Below, one piece after another: positions 32,037 through 37,930 of a stretch of DNA of 37,930 nt. The notes beneath the pieces are model-generated. The model was not told the origin of the DNA. It saw nothing but the letters and a program-made list of their open reading frames with translations, and searched no databases. The position numbers were made by a program, and so were the translations under genes. The first letter of the stretch is position 1. Every line of letters starts with the position of its first letter. This DNA comes from an uncultured Blautia sp. (GTDB lineage Bacteria > Bacillota > Clostridia > Lachnospirales > Lachnospiraceae): the NCBI GenBank assembly GCA_946545475.1, contig CAMNNO010000007.1, positions 1-37,930 of the forward strand. Reading direction: 5' to 3'.

Positions 32037-32831
32037 ATGTCCGTATCCATTAAAACAGAGCATGAAATTGAGTTAATGCGGGAATCCTGCCATCTGCTGG
32101 AAAAAGTCCACAATGGCCTGATCCCCTATATCAAACCCGGCATCAGCACCAAGGAGCTGGACAGGATCGGCGAAGAGATGATAAGATCCATGGGCTGTGT
32201 GCCGAATTTCCTGAACTATGGCGGGTTTCCAGGCTCCTTTTGCATGAGCCTTAACGACGAGGTGGTCCACGGCATTCCCTCGGAGGAGAAGATCCTTCAG
32301 GAGGGCGACCTTCTCAAGGTCGATGCCGGACTGATCTACAAAGGCTATCACTCCGATGCCGCCAGGACATATGCCGTCGGCGAGGTATCACCGGAAGCCC
32401 AGGCCCTTATCCTGGCCACGCAGAAATGCTTTTTTGAGGGGATAAAGATGGCCAGGGCCGGAAACTTCCTGAATGATATCTGCAAGGCCATAGGCGCGTG
32501 CGCGGCCAAATACCGGCTTGGCATTGTCAGGGATCTTGTGGGCCATGGTATCGGCACTCATCTTCATGAGGACCCGGAGATACCCAACTTCCCGATGAAG
32601 AAAAGGGGCATCCGGCTGCAGCCGGGCATGACCCTGGCGATCGAGCCCATGATGAACCTGGGCCGGGGCGATGTGTGCTGGCTGGACGATGAGTGGACTG
32701 TAGTGACCGACGACGGTTCCCTGTCCGCGCACTATGAGAACACGATCCTCATCACGGAAGGCGACCCGGAGATACTGACGCTGACCACGGACTGGAAAAA
32801 AGAGTTCTGGGAAGACCCGATAAAAGTTTAA
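32037..32831 (+). CDS. map: Type I methionine aminopeptidase
   Basis: 264 aa. It removes the N-terminal methionine from nascent proteins. The five metal ligands are present: D96 (KVDAG), D107 (HSDAAR), H170 (GHGIGTHLHE), E203 (AIEPMM) and E234 (HYENTI). The substrate histidine lies in VVHGIP near 79. The length is slightly above the usual 250 because of a C-terminal extension (LTTDWKKEFWEDPIKV). The ATG at 32037 has AAGGAG overlapping the end of adk, typical of a coupled operon. Confidence 0.96.
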   Translation: MSVSIKTEHEIELMRESCHLLEKVHNGLIPYIKPGISTKELDRIGEEMIRSMGCVPNFLNYGGFPGSFCMSLNDEVVHGIPSEEKILQEGDLLKVDAGLIYKGYHSDAARTYAVGEVSPEAQALILATQKCFFEGIKMARAGNFLNDICKAIGACAAKYRLGIVRDLVGHGIGTHLHEDPEIPNFPMKKRGIRLQPGMTLAIEPMMNLGRGDVCWLDDEWTVVTDDGSLSAHYENTILITEGDPEILTLTTDWKKEFWEDPIKV

Positions 32832-32858
32832 AAAAGGTTTGATAATAAGGAGATCATT

Positions 32859-33077
32859 ATGTCGAAAACAGACGTTATTGAAGTAGAAGGAACGGTTCTC
32901 GAAAAACTGCCCAATGCTATGTTTAAGGTGGAACTGGAAAACAAGCATGTGGTCCTGGCCCATATCAGCGGACGGCTGCGCATGAATTTCATCCGCATCC
33001 TTCCCGGGGATAAGGTGACGCTGGAGCTTTCCCCCTATGACCTGTCCAAGGGCCGGATCATCTGGAGAGATAAGTAA
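32859..33077 (+). CDS. infA: Translation initiation factor IF-1
   Basis: 72 aa, exact family length. IF-1 is an OB-fold protein that binds the 30S A site during initiation. [20 protein letters not shown] opens the protein. [20 protein letters not shown] near residues 22-41 and [20 protein letters not shown] near 42-61 match the family, ending [11 protein letters not shown]. The start follows AAGGAGA. A gene for a small membrane protein follows 29 bp later, in place of the usual rpmJ. Confidence 0.97.
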   Translation: MSKTDVIEVEGTVLEKLPNAMFKVELENKHVVLAHISGRLRMNFIRILPGDKVTLELSPYDLSKGRIIWRDK

Positions 33078-33106
33078 CCCCCCTCTGCCCCAGAAAAGAG
33101 GACTTT

Positions 33107-33571
33107 ATGAGACAGCTCATCAGTTTTCTTGACAGACTTGCCATTTGGGTGCTGGCTGTGGCCGCCATCCTGCTGTTTGTGCCGCAAAGGCTCGGAATAC
33201 AGCAGGTCGTCATCGACACACCGGACAGCCAGTCGAACCTGCCCTTTGCCAGTGCGACTTACGCTTTGAAGACAGATCCGTATGACGCCTTTGTCGGCGA
33301 TAAGATCCTTGTTCGCGACGGAGACTATTACAGCCGTTTTGTCCTGGTTGACCTGGATGTCTCGAACGGCACGGGGACCGTAAAAAATCCCTATGATGCG
33401 AATGAAACCTACCAGATCTCCGTGTCGGAATATGTGCCCAAGATCCTGGTCACTATCCCCTATATCGGATATCTCGCCATTATCGTTAAGAGCACGCAGG
33501 GGATCTATACGCTGGCCGGCGTGGTCTTTGCTCTTCTGATTCTGTATCTGCTGACCAGAAAGAGAAAATAA
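33107..33571 (+). CDS. Small membrane protein resembling a degenerate SipW-type (S26B) signal peptidase
   Basis: 154 aa, function not established. An N-terminal transmembrane helix (about 8-26) is followed by an extracytoplasmic domain and a second helix (about 131-149) with a basic tail (TRKRK). Alignment by eye to the SipW/ER-type signal peptidase fold: SQSNLP (41-46) sits where SGSMEP would be, VGDKILV (63-69) at VGDIITF, SRFVLVDLD (76-84) at the THRVVEI strand, NPYDANE (94-100) at KGDAN, and VTIPYIGYL (115-123) at the typical IPYLGYL. The catalytic histidine position is arginine and the serine motif is poor, so it is probably inactive or altered. It lies between infA and rpmJ, probably in the adk operon, followed by a terminator. 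Its ribosome site is weak (AGAGGA). Confidence 0.8.
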   Translation: MRQLISFLDRLAIWVLAVAAILLFVPQRLGIQQVVIDTPDSQSNLPFASATYALKTDPYDAFVGDKILVRDGDYYSRFVLVDLDVSNGTGTVKNPYDANETYQISVSEYVPKILVTIPYIGYLAIIVKSTQGIYTLAGVVFALLILYLLTRKRK

Positions 33572-33605
33572 GGCGCGCATCGGGCCAGGCATATGCTGTT
33601 ATACA

Positions 33606-33640
33606 AAAAGGTCGGACCTTATATAAAGGTCCGACTTTTT
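33606..33640 (+). terminator. Intrinsic terminator after the SipW-like gene
   Basis: GTCGGACCTT and AAGGTCCGAC form a perfect 10-bp stem around ATATA, extended by an A-run and a T5 run. It ends the adk-map-infA transcript. Confidence 0.9.
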
Positions 33641-33788
33641 ATTATGGCAGGGCCACCCATAAGAAATTTGTCACCTGACGGTGACGGGCGGCCCGCCGGG
33701 GAGGTTTTCCTCCTGCCCGATTGTGCGAGATGACGAAACCAGGCGGAACAAAAACGTATAATTTTGTTGCGTATTTTCGAAAAAAAAC

Positions 33789-33817
33789 TTGCAATCGGGC
33801 ATATCCGATGATATTAT
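33789..33817 (+). promoter_or_regulatory. SigA-type promoter for rpmJ and the alpha operon
   Basis: TTGCAA at 33789-33794 and TATTAT at 33812-33817 are 17 bp apart; the -10 region is A/T-rich and offers alternative registers. It lies 80 bp before rpmJ. The stretch 33641-33788 before it holds no gene I can support. Confidence 0.75.
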
Positions 33818-33833
33818 ATAGGACAGGCGCGTT

Positions 33834-33861
33834 CACTCCCAAAGAGGAGTGTTTTGTTTTT
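33834..33861 (+). promoter_or_regulatory. Attenuator-like hairpin in the rpmJ leader
   Basis: CACTCC and GGAGTG pair around CCAAAG-type loop bases and are followed by TTTTGTTTTT. An alternative outer pairing, GGCGC (about 33826) with GCGCC (33862-33866), spans the T-tract and could compete with termination. This suggests regulated read-through into rpmJ. Confidence 0.55.
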
Positions 33862-33897
33862 GCGCCGCAATAACGAAACCGGAAAGGAGGATTCCAG

Positions 33898-34011
33898 GTG
33901 AAAGTAAGATCTTCTGTCAAACCGATCTGCGAAAAGTGCAAGGTCATTAAGAGAAAGGGAGCTATCCGCATTATCTGCGAGAATCCCAAGCACAAACAGC
34001 GTCAGGGGTAA
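33898..34011 (+). CDS. rpmJ: 50S ribosomal protein L36 (GTG start)
   Basis: 37 aa, exact family length, easily missed because it is short and starts with GTG. The protein begins [20 protein letters not shown]. The zinc ligands C11 and C14 are followed by C27 ([15 protein letters not shown]) and the conserved histidine, giving the zinc-ribbon form. AAAGGAGG lies 9 bases before the GTG. It is transcribed from the promoter at 33789 through a possible attenuator. A 379-bp gap follows before rpsM. Confidence 0.96.
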   Translation: MKVRSSVKPICEKCKVIKRKGAIRIICENPKHKQRQG

Positions 34012-34270
34012 TTTTAGCCGTTGCTCCTCGCGATGCGTGTATTGCCTAATACCGACAGGCAAACGGGGGGAGAAGCATAAGATGTCCCCTCTAAGGGCAA
34101 AGCTGGCCCAGTCGGAAAGGCTGCCATATTTCGCCATCCGGCAGCTGGGTGCATACCGAGACACCCCAATTAGGAGCGAAAAGAGATGAGCAGATTCTGA
34201 TGCATCCCATTTCACCTTGCAGGTCCTGCAAGTGATGTACATGAATACCGGCTCGTTTCACACATGATTT
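34012..34270 (+). ncRNA. Structured RNA candidate between rpmJ and rpsM
   Basis: About 260 nt with no credible gene. Successive hairpins can be drawn: TTGCCT/AGGCAA (34042-34062), GGGGA/TCCCC (34067-34089), GGGC/GCCC (34095-34109), GCTGCC/GGCAGC (34120-34145) with an outer CCCA/TGGG pair, and CTTGCA/TGCAAG (34216-34232). Position before rpsM matches where ribosomal protein S4 controls the alpha operon in Escherichia coli. Whether this RNA does the same is inference. No known riboswitch consensus was recognised. Confidence 0.45.
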
Positions 34271-34375
34271 AAGAATCCCTACAGAGAGGGAGTATTAAGG
34301 ATCCCCGCAGAGGGATAGTATTAAGGATCCCCGTAGAGGGACAGCATTAAGAATCCCCTGTAGAGGGACAGTAAT
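34271..34375 (+). repeat. 26-bp tandem repeats in the rpsM leader, four copies
   Basis: Units at 34271, 34297, 34323 and 34349 of the form AAGGATCCCCGTAGAGGG plus ACAGTATT, imperfect at a few positions. Each unit can form a short ATCCC/GGGAT-like hairpin. The last copy runs directly into the GGAGG ribosome site of rpsM. Confidence 0.92.
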
Positions 34376-34390
34376 GGAGGAAAACAGTAC

Positions 34391-34759
34391 ATGGCTCGTA
34401 TTGCAGGTATTGACTTACCGAGAGAAAAACGCATAGAGATCGGTCTTACTTACATTTATGGAATCGGCCGTTCCAGCTCCAACAAGATCCTTGCCCAGGC
34501 AGGCGTAAATCCTGATATCCGCGTCCGCGACCTTTCGGATGATGATGTCCGCAAGATCAGCACCGTCATCGAGGAGACCATGATGGTCGAAGGTGATCTT
34601 CGCCGTGAAGTGGCCCTGAACATCAAGCGCCTTCAGGAAATCGGCTGCTACAGAGGCATCCGTCATCGTAAAGGCCTTCCGGTCCGCGGCCAGAACACCA
34701 AGAACAACGCCAGGACCCGCAAGGGACCGAAGAGGACTGTCGCTAACAAGAAAAAATAA
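34391..34759 (+). CDS. rpsM: 30S ribosomal protein S13
   Basis: 122 aa, standard length. S13 in the 30S head contacts P-site tRNA and L5. [20 protein letters not shown] opens the protein. [20 protein letters not shown] near residues 23-42 is the helix-hairpin-helix block. [20 protein letters not shown] near 87-106 and a basic tail complete it. The ATG at 34391 follows GGAGG. It is preceded by the four-copy repeat and the structured spacer. Confidence 0.97.
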   Translation: MARIAGIDLPREKRIEIGLTYIYGIGRSSSNKILAQAGVNPDIRVRDLSDDDVRKISTVIEETMMVEGDLRREVALNIKRLQEIGCYRGIRHRKGLPVRGQNTKNNARTRKGPKRTVANKKK

Positions 34760-34815
34760 GCTGAAATAAGAGTAAGCTGCGGCAGACTCGTTAATGATAA
34801 AATATAGCGAAATTT

Positions 34816-34824
34816 TGATATAAT
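34816..34824 (+). promoter_or_regulatory. Possible extended -10 promoter upstream of rpsK
   Basis: TGATATAAT (34816-34824) gives an extended -10 (TGN plus TATAAT) in an A/T-rich stretch between rpsM and rpsK. No good -35 is at the right distance, so an internal promoter is only possible. Confidence 0.4.
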
Positions 34825-34826
34825 AT

Positions 34827-34868
34827 ATATAAGATCAATTATATAAGATCAATTATATAAGATCAATT
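34827..34868 (+). repeat. 14-bp tandem repeat, three exact copies, in the rpsK leader
   Basis: ATATAAGATCAATT occurs three times head to tail (34827, 34841, 34855). It ends at AAGGAAAG, the only ribosome-site-like sequence before rpsK, which is about 17 bp from the ATG, further than usual. Confidence 0.95.
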
Positions 34869-34893
34869 AAGGAAAGTGTAGGTTAGTTTTAAC

Positions 34894-35289
34894 ATGGCAA
34901 AAACGACGAGAAAAGCGACGACAAAGCGTCGTGTCAAGAAAAACGTTGAACACGGGCAGGCACATATCCAGTCTTCCTTCAATAATACTATTGTCACCCT
35001 GACAGATAACGAAGGAAACGCCCTTTCTTGGGCAAGTGCCGGTGGCCTGGGCTTTAGAGGTTCAAGGAAATCTACTCCTTATGCAGCTCAGATGGCAGCC
35101 GAAACCGCTACCAAAGCTGCCCTGATCCATGGTCTTAAAACGGTTGATGTTATGGTTAAAGGTCCGGGAAGCGGCCGTGAAGCTGCTATCCGTGCCCTCC
35201 AGGCCTGCGGCCTCGAAGTGACCAGCATCCGTGACGTGACCCCGGTTCCGCACAATGGATGCCGTCCTCCCAAGCGCAGGAGAGTATGA
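34894..35289 (+). CDS. rpsK: 30S ribosomal protein S11
   Basis: 131 aa. S11 sits on the 30S platform near the Shine-Dalgarno helix. [20 protein letters not shown] is the basic start. [20 protein letters not shown] near residues 23-42, [20 protein letters not shown] and [20 protein letters not shown] near 88-107 are diagnostic, ending in [11 protein letters not shown]. The ATG at 34894 has no strong ribosome site close by. A 167-bp spacer with a mosaic repeat precedes rpsD. Confidence 0.97.
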   Translation: MAKTTRKATTKRRVKKNVEHGQAHIQSSFNNTIVTLTDNEGNALSWASAGGLGFRGSRKSTPYAAQMAAETATKAALIHGLKTVDVMVKGPGSGREAAIRALQACGLEVTSIRDVTPVPHNGCRPPKRRRV

Positions 35290-35302
35290 CCCCTGGTTTT
35301 AC

Positions 35303-35412
35303 TTATAGTATGCGCACGAATTTTTTGTGAAATTATGCCGCTTACGCGGCGAAAATTCGGCGCAGGAAACGAATCAAAACGCAAGCGCTTTATTCGTTTT
35401 CTATATTCGTTT
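35303..35412 (+). repeat. Mosaic intergenic repeat, copy 5 (upstream of rpsD)
   Basis: TTATAGTATGCGCACGAATT, then a CCGC/GCGG hairpin and GCGAAAATTCGGCGCAGG, then the GGAAACGAAT palindrome around AAAACGCAAGCGCTTT, ending CGTTTTCTATAT. It is close to copy 1 over about 90 bp. The CTGCATATACCGCGGCAC and GTTCGCGAGTATA modules are absent. Confidence 0.87.
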
Positions 35413-35456
35413 ACCATAACCGATATAGCCGTTTCTTTATAAGGAGAATCTGAAAA

Positions 35457-36050
35457 ATGGCAGTAAATAGAGTACCTGTCCTGAAAAGATGCCGGTCCCT
35501 TGGCCTGGACCCCATCTATCTTGGAATTGATAAAAAATCGACCAGGCAGCTTAAGAGAGCCAACCGCAAGGTTTCTGAATATGGCACCCAGCTTCGCGAA
35601 AAGCAGAAAGCCAAATTCATCTATGGCGTTCTTGAAAAGCCCTTCCGCAACTACTATGAGAAAGCCGACCGCATGCCCGGACAGACCGGTGAAAACATGA
35701 TGGTCATGCTGGAGCGCCGTCTTGACAACGTTATCTTCCGCCTTGGCTTTGCCAGGACCAGAAGAGAAGCCCGCCAGATCGTTGACCATCGCCATGTGCT
35801 GGTCAACGGCAAGATCGTCAACATCCCCTCCTACCTTGTAAAGGCCGGGGATACCGTTGAGATCAAGGAGAGAGCCAAAGGGTCCGAGCGCTACAAACAG
35901 GTCCTGGAGATCACCGGCGGCAGGCTTGTGCCGTCCTGGCTGGATTCCGATCAGGAAAACCTTAAGGGCGCCGTCAAGGAGCTTCCGAGAAGAGAGGAAA
36001 TCGACGTACCCGTCAATGAGATGCTTATCGTCGAGTTGTATTCTAAGTAA
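35457..36050 (+). CDS. rpsD: 30S ribosomal protein S4
   Basis: 197 aa. S4 initiates 30S assembly and in several bacteria represses its own operon. This is the zinc-free form: the N-terminal region has only one cysteine (PVLKRCRSLGLDP). YGVLEKPFRNYYEKADRMPG near residues 56-75 is a conserved block. The S4 RNA-binding domain lies near 90-150 (RLDNVIFRLGFARTRREARQ, then VDHRHVLVNGKIVNIPSYLV). The ATG at 35457 follows AAGGAGA. Inclusion in the rpsM-rpoA cluster makes it a candidate regulator of the rpsM leader. Confidence 0.97.
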   Translation: MAVNRVPVLKRCRSLGLDPIYLGIDKKSTRQLKRANRKVSEYGTQLREKQKAKFIYGVLEKPFRNYYEKADRMPGQTGENMMVMLERRLDNVIFRLGFARTRREARQIVDHRHVLVNGKIVNIPSYLVKAGDTVEIKERAKGSERYKQVLEITGGRLVPSWLDSDQENLKGAVKELPRREEIDVPVNEMLIVELYSK

Positions 36051-36070
36051 TCCCTGAGACTAAGTCCAAA

Positions 36071-36280
36071 CGCTTTTATACTCGCGCACGCAGAAAACGA
36101 CACTTTATAGGAAACGAATAAAACGCTTGCGTTTTCATTCGTTTCCCGCGCACGAATTTTCGCCGCTGTAAGCGGCATCATTCCGCTGAAAATTCGTGCG
36201 CCTACTATAATTCTGTGCCGCGGTATATGCAGAAGGACTAAGAAAATTACCGTTGGTAATTTTCAAGTACTTCTAGTATA
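36071..36280 (-). repeat. Mosaic intergenic repeat, copy 6, inverted and most complete (upstream of rpoA)
   Basis: Read on the minus strand it contains every module in order: the AAGTACTTGAAAATTACC hairpin, CTGCATATACCGCGGCAC, the 14-bp-arm palindrome GCGCACGAATTTTC...GAAAATTCGTGCGC with inner AGCGG/CCGCT, the GGAAACGAAT/ATTCGTTTCC palindrome, and GCGCGAGTATA. It fills almost the whole 252-bp rpsD-rpoA gap and is the only clear full copy in reverse orientation. Confidence 0.9.
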
Positions 36281-36302
36281 ACCCGAAGAGGAGGGAATCT
36301 AC

Positions 36303-37262
36303 GTGTTCGATTTCAATAAACCGAAGATTGAAATTACAGAGATATCCGAGGATGGAAAATTTGGGAGATTCGTAGTAGAGCCTCTGGAAAGAGGGTATGG
36401 TACGACACTTGGAAATTCGCTCAGGAGAATTATGCTTTCTTCTCTGCCGGGAGCAGCCGTGAGCCAGGTAAAGATTGAAGGTGTCCTTCATGAATTCAGC
36501 TCCATTCCCGGCGTAAAAGAAGATGTCACCGAGATCATTATGAACCTGAAAAGTCTCGCCATCAAAAACAGCAGCCCTGATAATGAGCCGAAAACCGCTT
36601 ATATCGAGTGTGAGGGCAAAGGCCAGGTGACTGCGGCGGACATTCAGGCAGACCCAGATATTGAGATCATGAATCCGGATCAGGTCATTGCCACCCTGAA
36701 TGGCGGAAATGACTGCCATCTTTCCATGCAGCTGACCATCACCAAGGGCCGCGGCTACATCAGCGCCGATAAGGGCAAGACTGAGGATATGCCGATCGGG
36801 ACCCTGGCGGTGGATGCCATTTATACCCCGGTCGAGCGCGTCAACATGATCGTGGAAAACACACGTGTCGGCCAGGTGACCGATTATGACAAGCTGACAC
36901 TGGATGTCTATACAAATGGGACGCTGAATCCGGATGAGGCTGTCAGCCTGGCAGCCAAGGTTTTAAGCGAACACCTGAGCCTCTTCATTGACCTTTCCGA
37001 GAATGCCAAGACAGCAGAGGTTATGATCGAGAAAGAAGACAATGAGAAGGAGAAGGTCCTGGAGATGAGCATCGATGAGCTCGAACTTTCGGTGCGTTCT
37101 TACAACTGCCTGAAGAGGGCCGGCATCAACACGGTCCAGGAGCTGTGCAGCAAAACTCCGGATGATATGATGAAAGTGCGTAACCTTGGCCGCAAGTCTC
37201 TTGAAGAGGTTCTTGCCAAGCTGAAAGAGCTGGGACTCCAGCTCCAGCAGGTAGACGAATAA
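36303..37262 (+). CDS. rpoA: DNA-directed RNA polymerase subunit alpha (GTG start)
   Basis: 319 aa. The alpha dimer scaffolds RNA polymerase assembly, and its C-terminal domain binds UP elements and activators. [20 protein letters not shown] near residues 23-42 is the dimerisation signature. The N-terminal domain runs to about 235. The linker is acidic. The C-terminal domain (about 258-315) has [20 protein letters not shown] and [20 protein letters not shown]. The start is GTG 36303, seven bases after GAGGAGGG. It is preceded by the large inverted mosaic repeat. Confidence 0.97.
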   Translation: MFDFNKPKIEITEISEDGKFGRFVVEPLERGYGTTLGNSLRRIMLSSLPGAAVSQVKIEGVLHEFSSIPGVKEDVTEIIMNLKSLAIKNSSPDNEPKTAYIECEGKGQVTAADIQADPDIEIMNPDQVIATLNGGNDCHLSMQLTITKGRGYISADKGKTEDMPIGTLAVDAIYTPVERVNMIVENTRVGQVTDYDKLTLDVYTNGTLNPDEAVSLAAKVLSEHLSLFIDLSENAKTAEVMIEKEDNEKEKVLEMSIDELELSVRSYNCLKRAGINTVQELCSKTPDDMMKVRNLGRKSLEEVLAKLKELGLQLQQVDE

Positions 37263-37340
37263 TTACCGTGGGGAGCCAAGCAGCCATACAGTAAGACCGA
37301 ACCAGCATGTATGGCTGTCCCACAGATGGAGGATATGATT

Positions 37341-37877
37341 ATGGCTAAATACAGAAAATTAAGCAGGACTTCTGACCAGAGGAAGGCTCTGCTTCGCAAC
37401 CAGGTTACTATGCTCCTGTATCACGGACGCATCATCACGACCGAAGCCAAGGCCAAGGAAGTGAAGAAGATCGCCGAAGGCCTCATTGCTATGGCCGTTC
37501 GTGAGAAGGACAACTTCGAGACCGTTACCGTGACGGCCAAGGTTCCCCAGAAGGATTCCAACGGCAAGCGCGTGAAACAGGTCGTTGACGGCAAGAAGAA
37601 GACCGTTTACACCGAGACCAAGAAGGAGATCAAGAAGGATTCTCCCACAAGGCTCCATGCCCGTCGCCAGATGCTTAAGGTTTTCTATCCGGTCAAGGAA
37701 GTTCCCCAGGAAGGCACCGGCAGGAAGAAAAACACCAAGCAGATCGATATGGTCGACAAGATGTTCTCCGAGATCGCTCCGAAGTACGTAAACCGCAACG
37801 GCGGTTATACCCGTATCATCAAGATCGGACCTCGCAAGGGCGATGCCGCCATGGAAGTTGTTCTTGAGCTGGTATAG
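37341..37877 (+). CDS. rplQ: 50S ribosomal protein L17 with internal insertion
   Basis: 178 aa from ATG 37341, well above the usual 112-127. L17 lies near the tunnel exit. KYRKLSRTSDQRKALLRNQV and HGRIITTEAKAKEVKKIAEG are the N-terminal family blocks. The C-terminal RLHARRQMLKVFYP, then NRNGGYTRIIKIGPRKGDAA, is also intact. Between them lies an insertion of about 40 residues (roughly 64-103) rich in Lys, Thr and Val, including GKRVKQVVDGKKKTVYTETK. A further stretch, QEGTGRKKNTKQ, lies between FYPVKEV and MVDKMFSE. The in-frame ATG at 37311 is rejected because TGGAGG fits only 37341. Confidence 0.95.
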   Translation: MAKYRKLSRTSDQRKALLRNQVTMLLYHGRIITTEAKAKEVKKIAEGLIAMAVREKDNFETVTVTAKVPQKDSNGKRVKQVVDGKKKTVYTETKKEIKKDSPTRLHARRQMLKVFYPVKEVPQEGTGRKKNTKQIDMVDKMFSEIAPKYVNRNGGYTRIIKIGPRKGDAAMEVVLELV

Positions 37878-37926
37878 TGAACTACCACAGACCATAAAGG
37901 TCTGTGGCTTCTGTTAAATGGTTCAC
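37877..37926 (+). ncRNA. Nested hairpin immediately after rplQ, candidate L17 downstream element
   Basis: GTGAACTA (37877-37884) pairs with TGGTTCAC (37919-37926), and CCACAGACC (37885-37893) pairs with GGTCTGTGG (37899-37907) around ATAAA. An 11-nt asymmetric bulge (CTTCTGTTAAA) lies on the 3' side. It begins at the last base of the stop codon. A conserved RNA called the L17 downstream element has been described right after rplQ in Bacillota. Position and two-stem layout fit, but the consensus was not checked. No T-run follows within the window. Confidence 0.55.
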
Positions 37927-37930
37927 CAGA

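Noticed and set aside
33814-34242. Minus-strand open frame (142 codons) over rpmJ and the rpmJ-rpsM spacer
   Set aside because: It crosses rpmJ and the rpmJ promoter on the opposite strand, has no recognisable domain, and the region is better explained as folded RNA.
34012-34270. Known riboswitch or housekeeping RNA (c-di-GMP, T-box, 6S, RNase P)
   Set aside because: I looked for characteristic conserved cores and saw none; only generic hairpins could be drawn.
34271-34375. Possible CRISPR array in the 26-bp repeats before rpsM
   Set aside because: Units are contiguous with no spacers, imperfect, and no cas gene is present. The same applies to the arrays at 1-150 and 483-549.

Overview
The window reads as a chromosomal segment of a Bacillota (Firmicutes) bacterium, most likely class Clostridia and probably family Lachnospiraceae. 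The evidence is indirect: gene order (rimP-nusA-ylxR-ylxQ-infB-rbfA-nrnA-truB-ribF-rpsO-pnp), AGGAGG-type ribosome binding sites, zinc-type S14, four-cysteine adenylate kinase, a DUF1292 protein, a second (topoisomerase IV-like) topoisomerase pair and an L17 with an internal insertion. Codons are G/C-rich at third positions while the spacers are mixed. No transposase, integrase, phage gene or CRISPR array is visible. The taxon assignment is inference.

Layout. Bases 1-550 hold a 58-bp tandem repeat, a terminator, a tRNA-Glu(CUC) gene with its own promoter and terminator, and a repeat-rich leader. Then come parE and parC (551-4941), the translation/RNA-processing operon rimP to ribF (5137-14543), rpsO with a probable S15-binding leader, pnp and dut. 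A minus-strand pair (D-2-hydroxyacid dehydrogenase and a DUF1292 protein, 18086-19511) separates this block from the ribosomal superoperon. That superoperon starts from its own promoter and a roughly 310-nt leader: rpsJ-rplC-rplD-rplW-rplB-rpsS-rplV-rpsC-rplP-rpmC-rpsQ-rplN-rplX-rplE-rpsN-rpsH-rplF-rplR-rpsE-rpmD-rplO-secY. A terminator and a new promoter follow, then adk-map-infA and a small membrane protein resembling an inactive SipW-type signal peptidase. After another terminator and promoter come rpmJ, a 379-nt structured spacer, and rpsM-rpsK-rpsD-rpoA-rplQ. The window ends in a nested hairpin immediately after rplQ.

How the genes work together. Nearly every gene serves gene expression: ribosome parts (r-proteins), ribosome maturation (RimP, RbfA), translation initiation (IF1, IF2), transcription (RpoA, NusA), RNA modification and decay (TruB, PNPase, NrnA), and protein export and N-terminal processing (SecY, Map). 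DNA topology (ParE/ParC) and nucleotide and cofactor supply (Adk, Dut, RibF) complete the set.

The most unusual content lies between the genes. A mosaic family of hairpin-rich intergenic repeats recurs just upstream of parC, infB, nrnA, rplF, rpsD and rpoA, with a fragment upstream of rpmD. A second palindrome family built on GGGGACGG follows parC, ribF and pnp. Short tandem duplications (14, 16 or 26 bp) sit in the leaders of parE, the dehydrogenase gene, rplB, rpsM and rpsK. The signal-peptidase-like gene, the long rpmJ-rpsM spacer and the repeated 5' leaders are the best candidates for undescribed biology.
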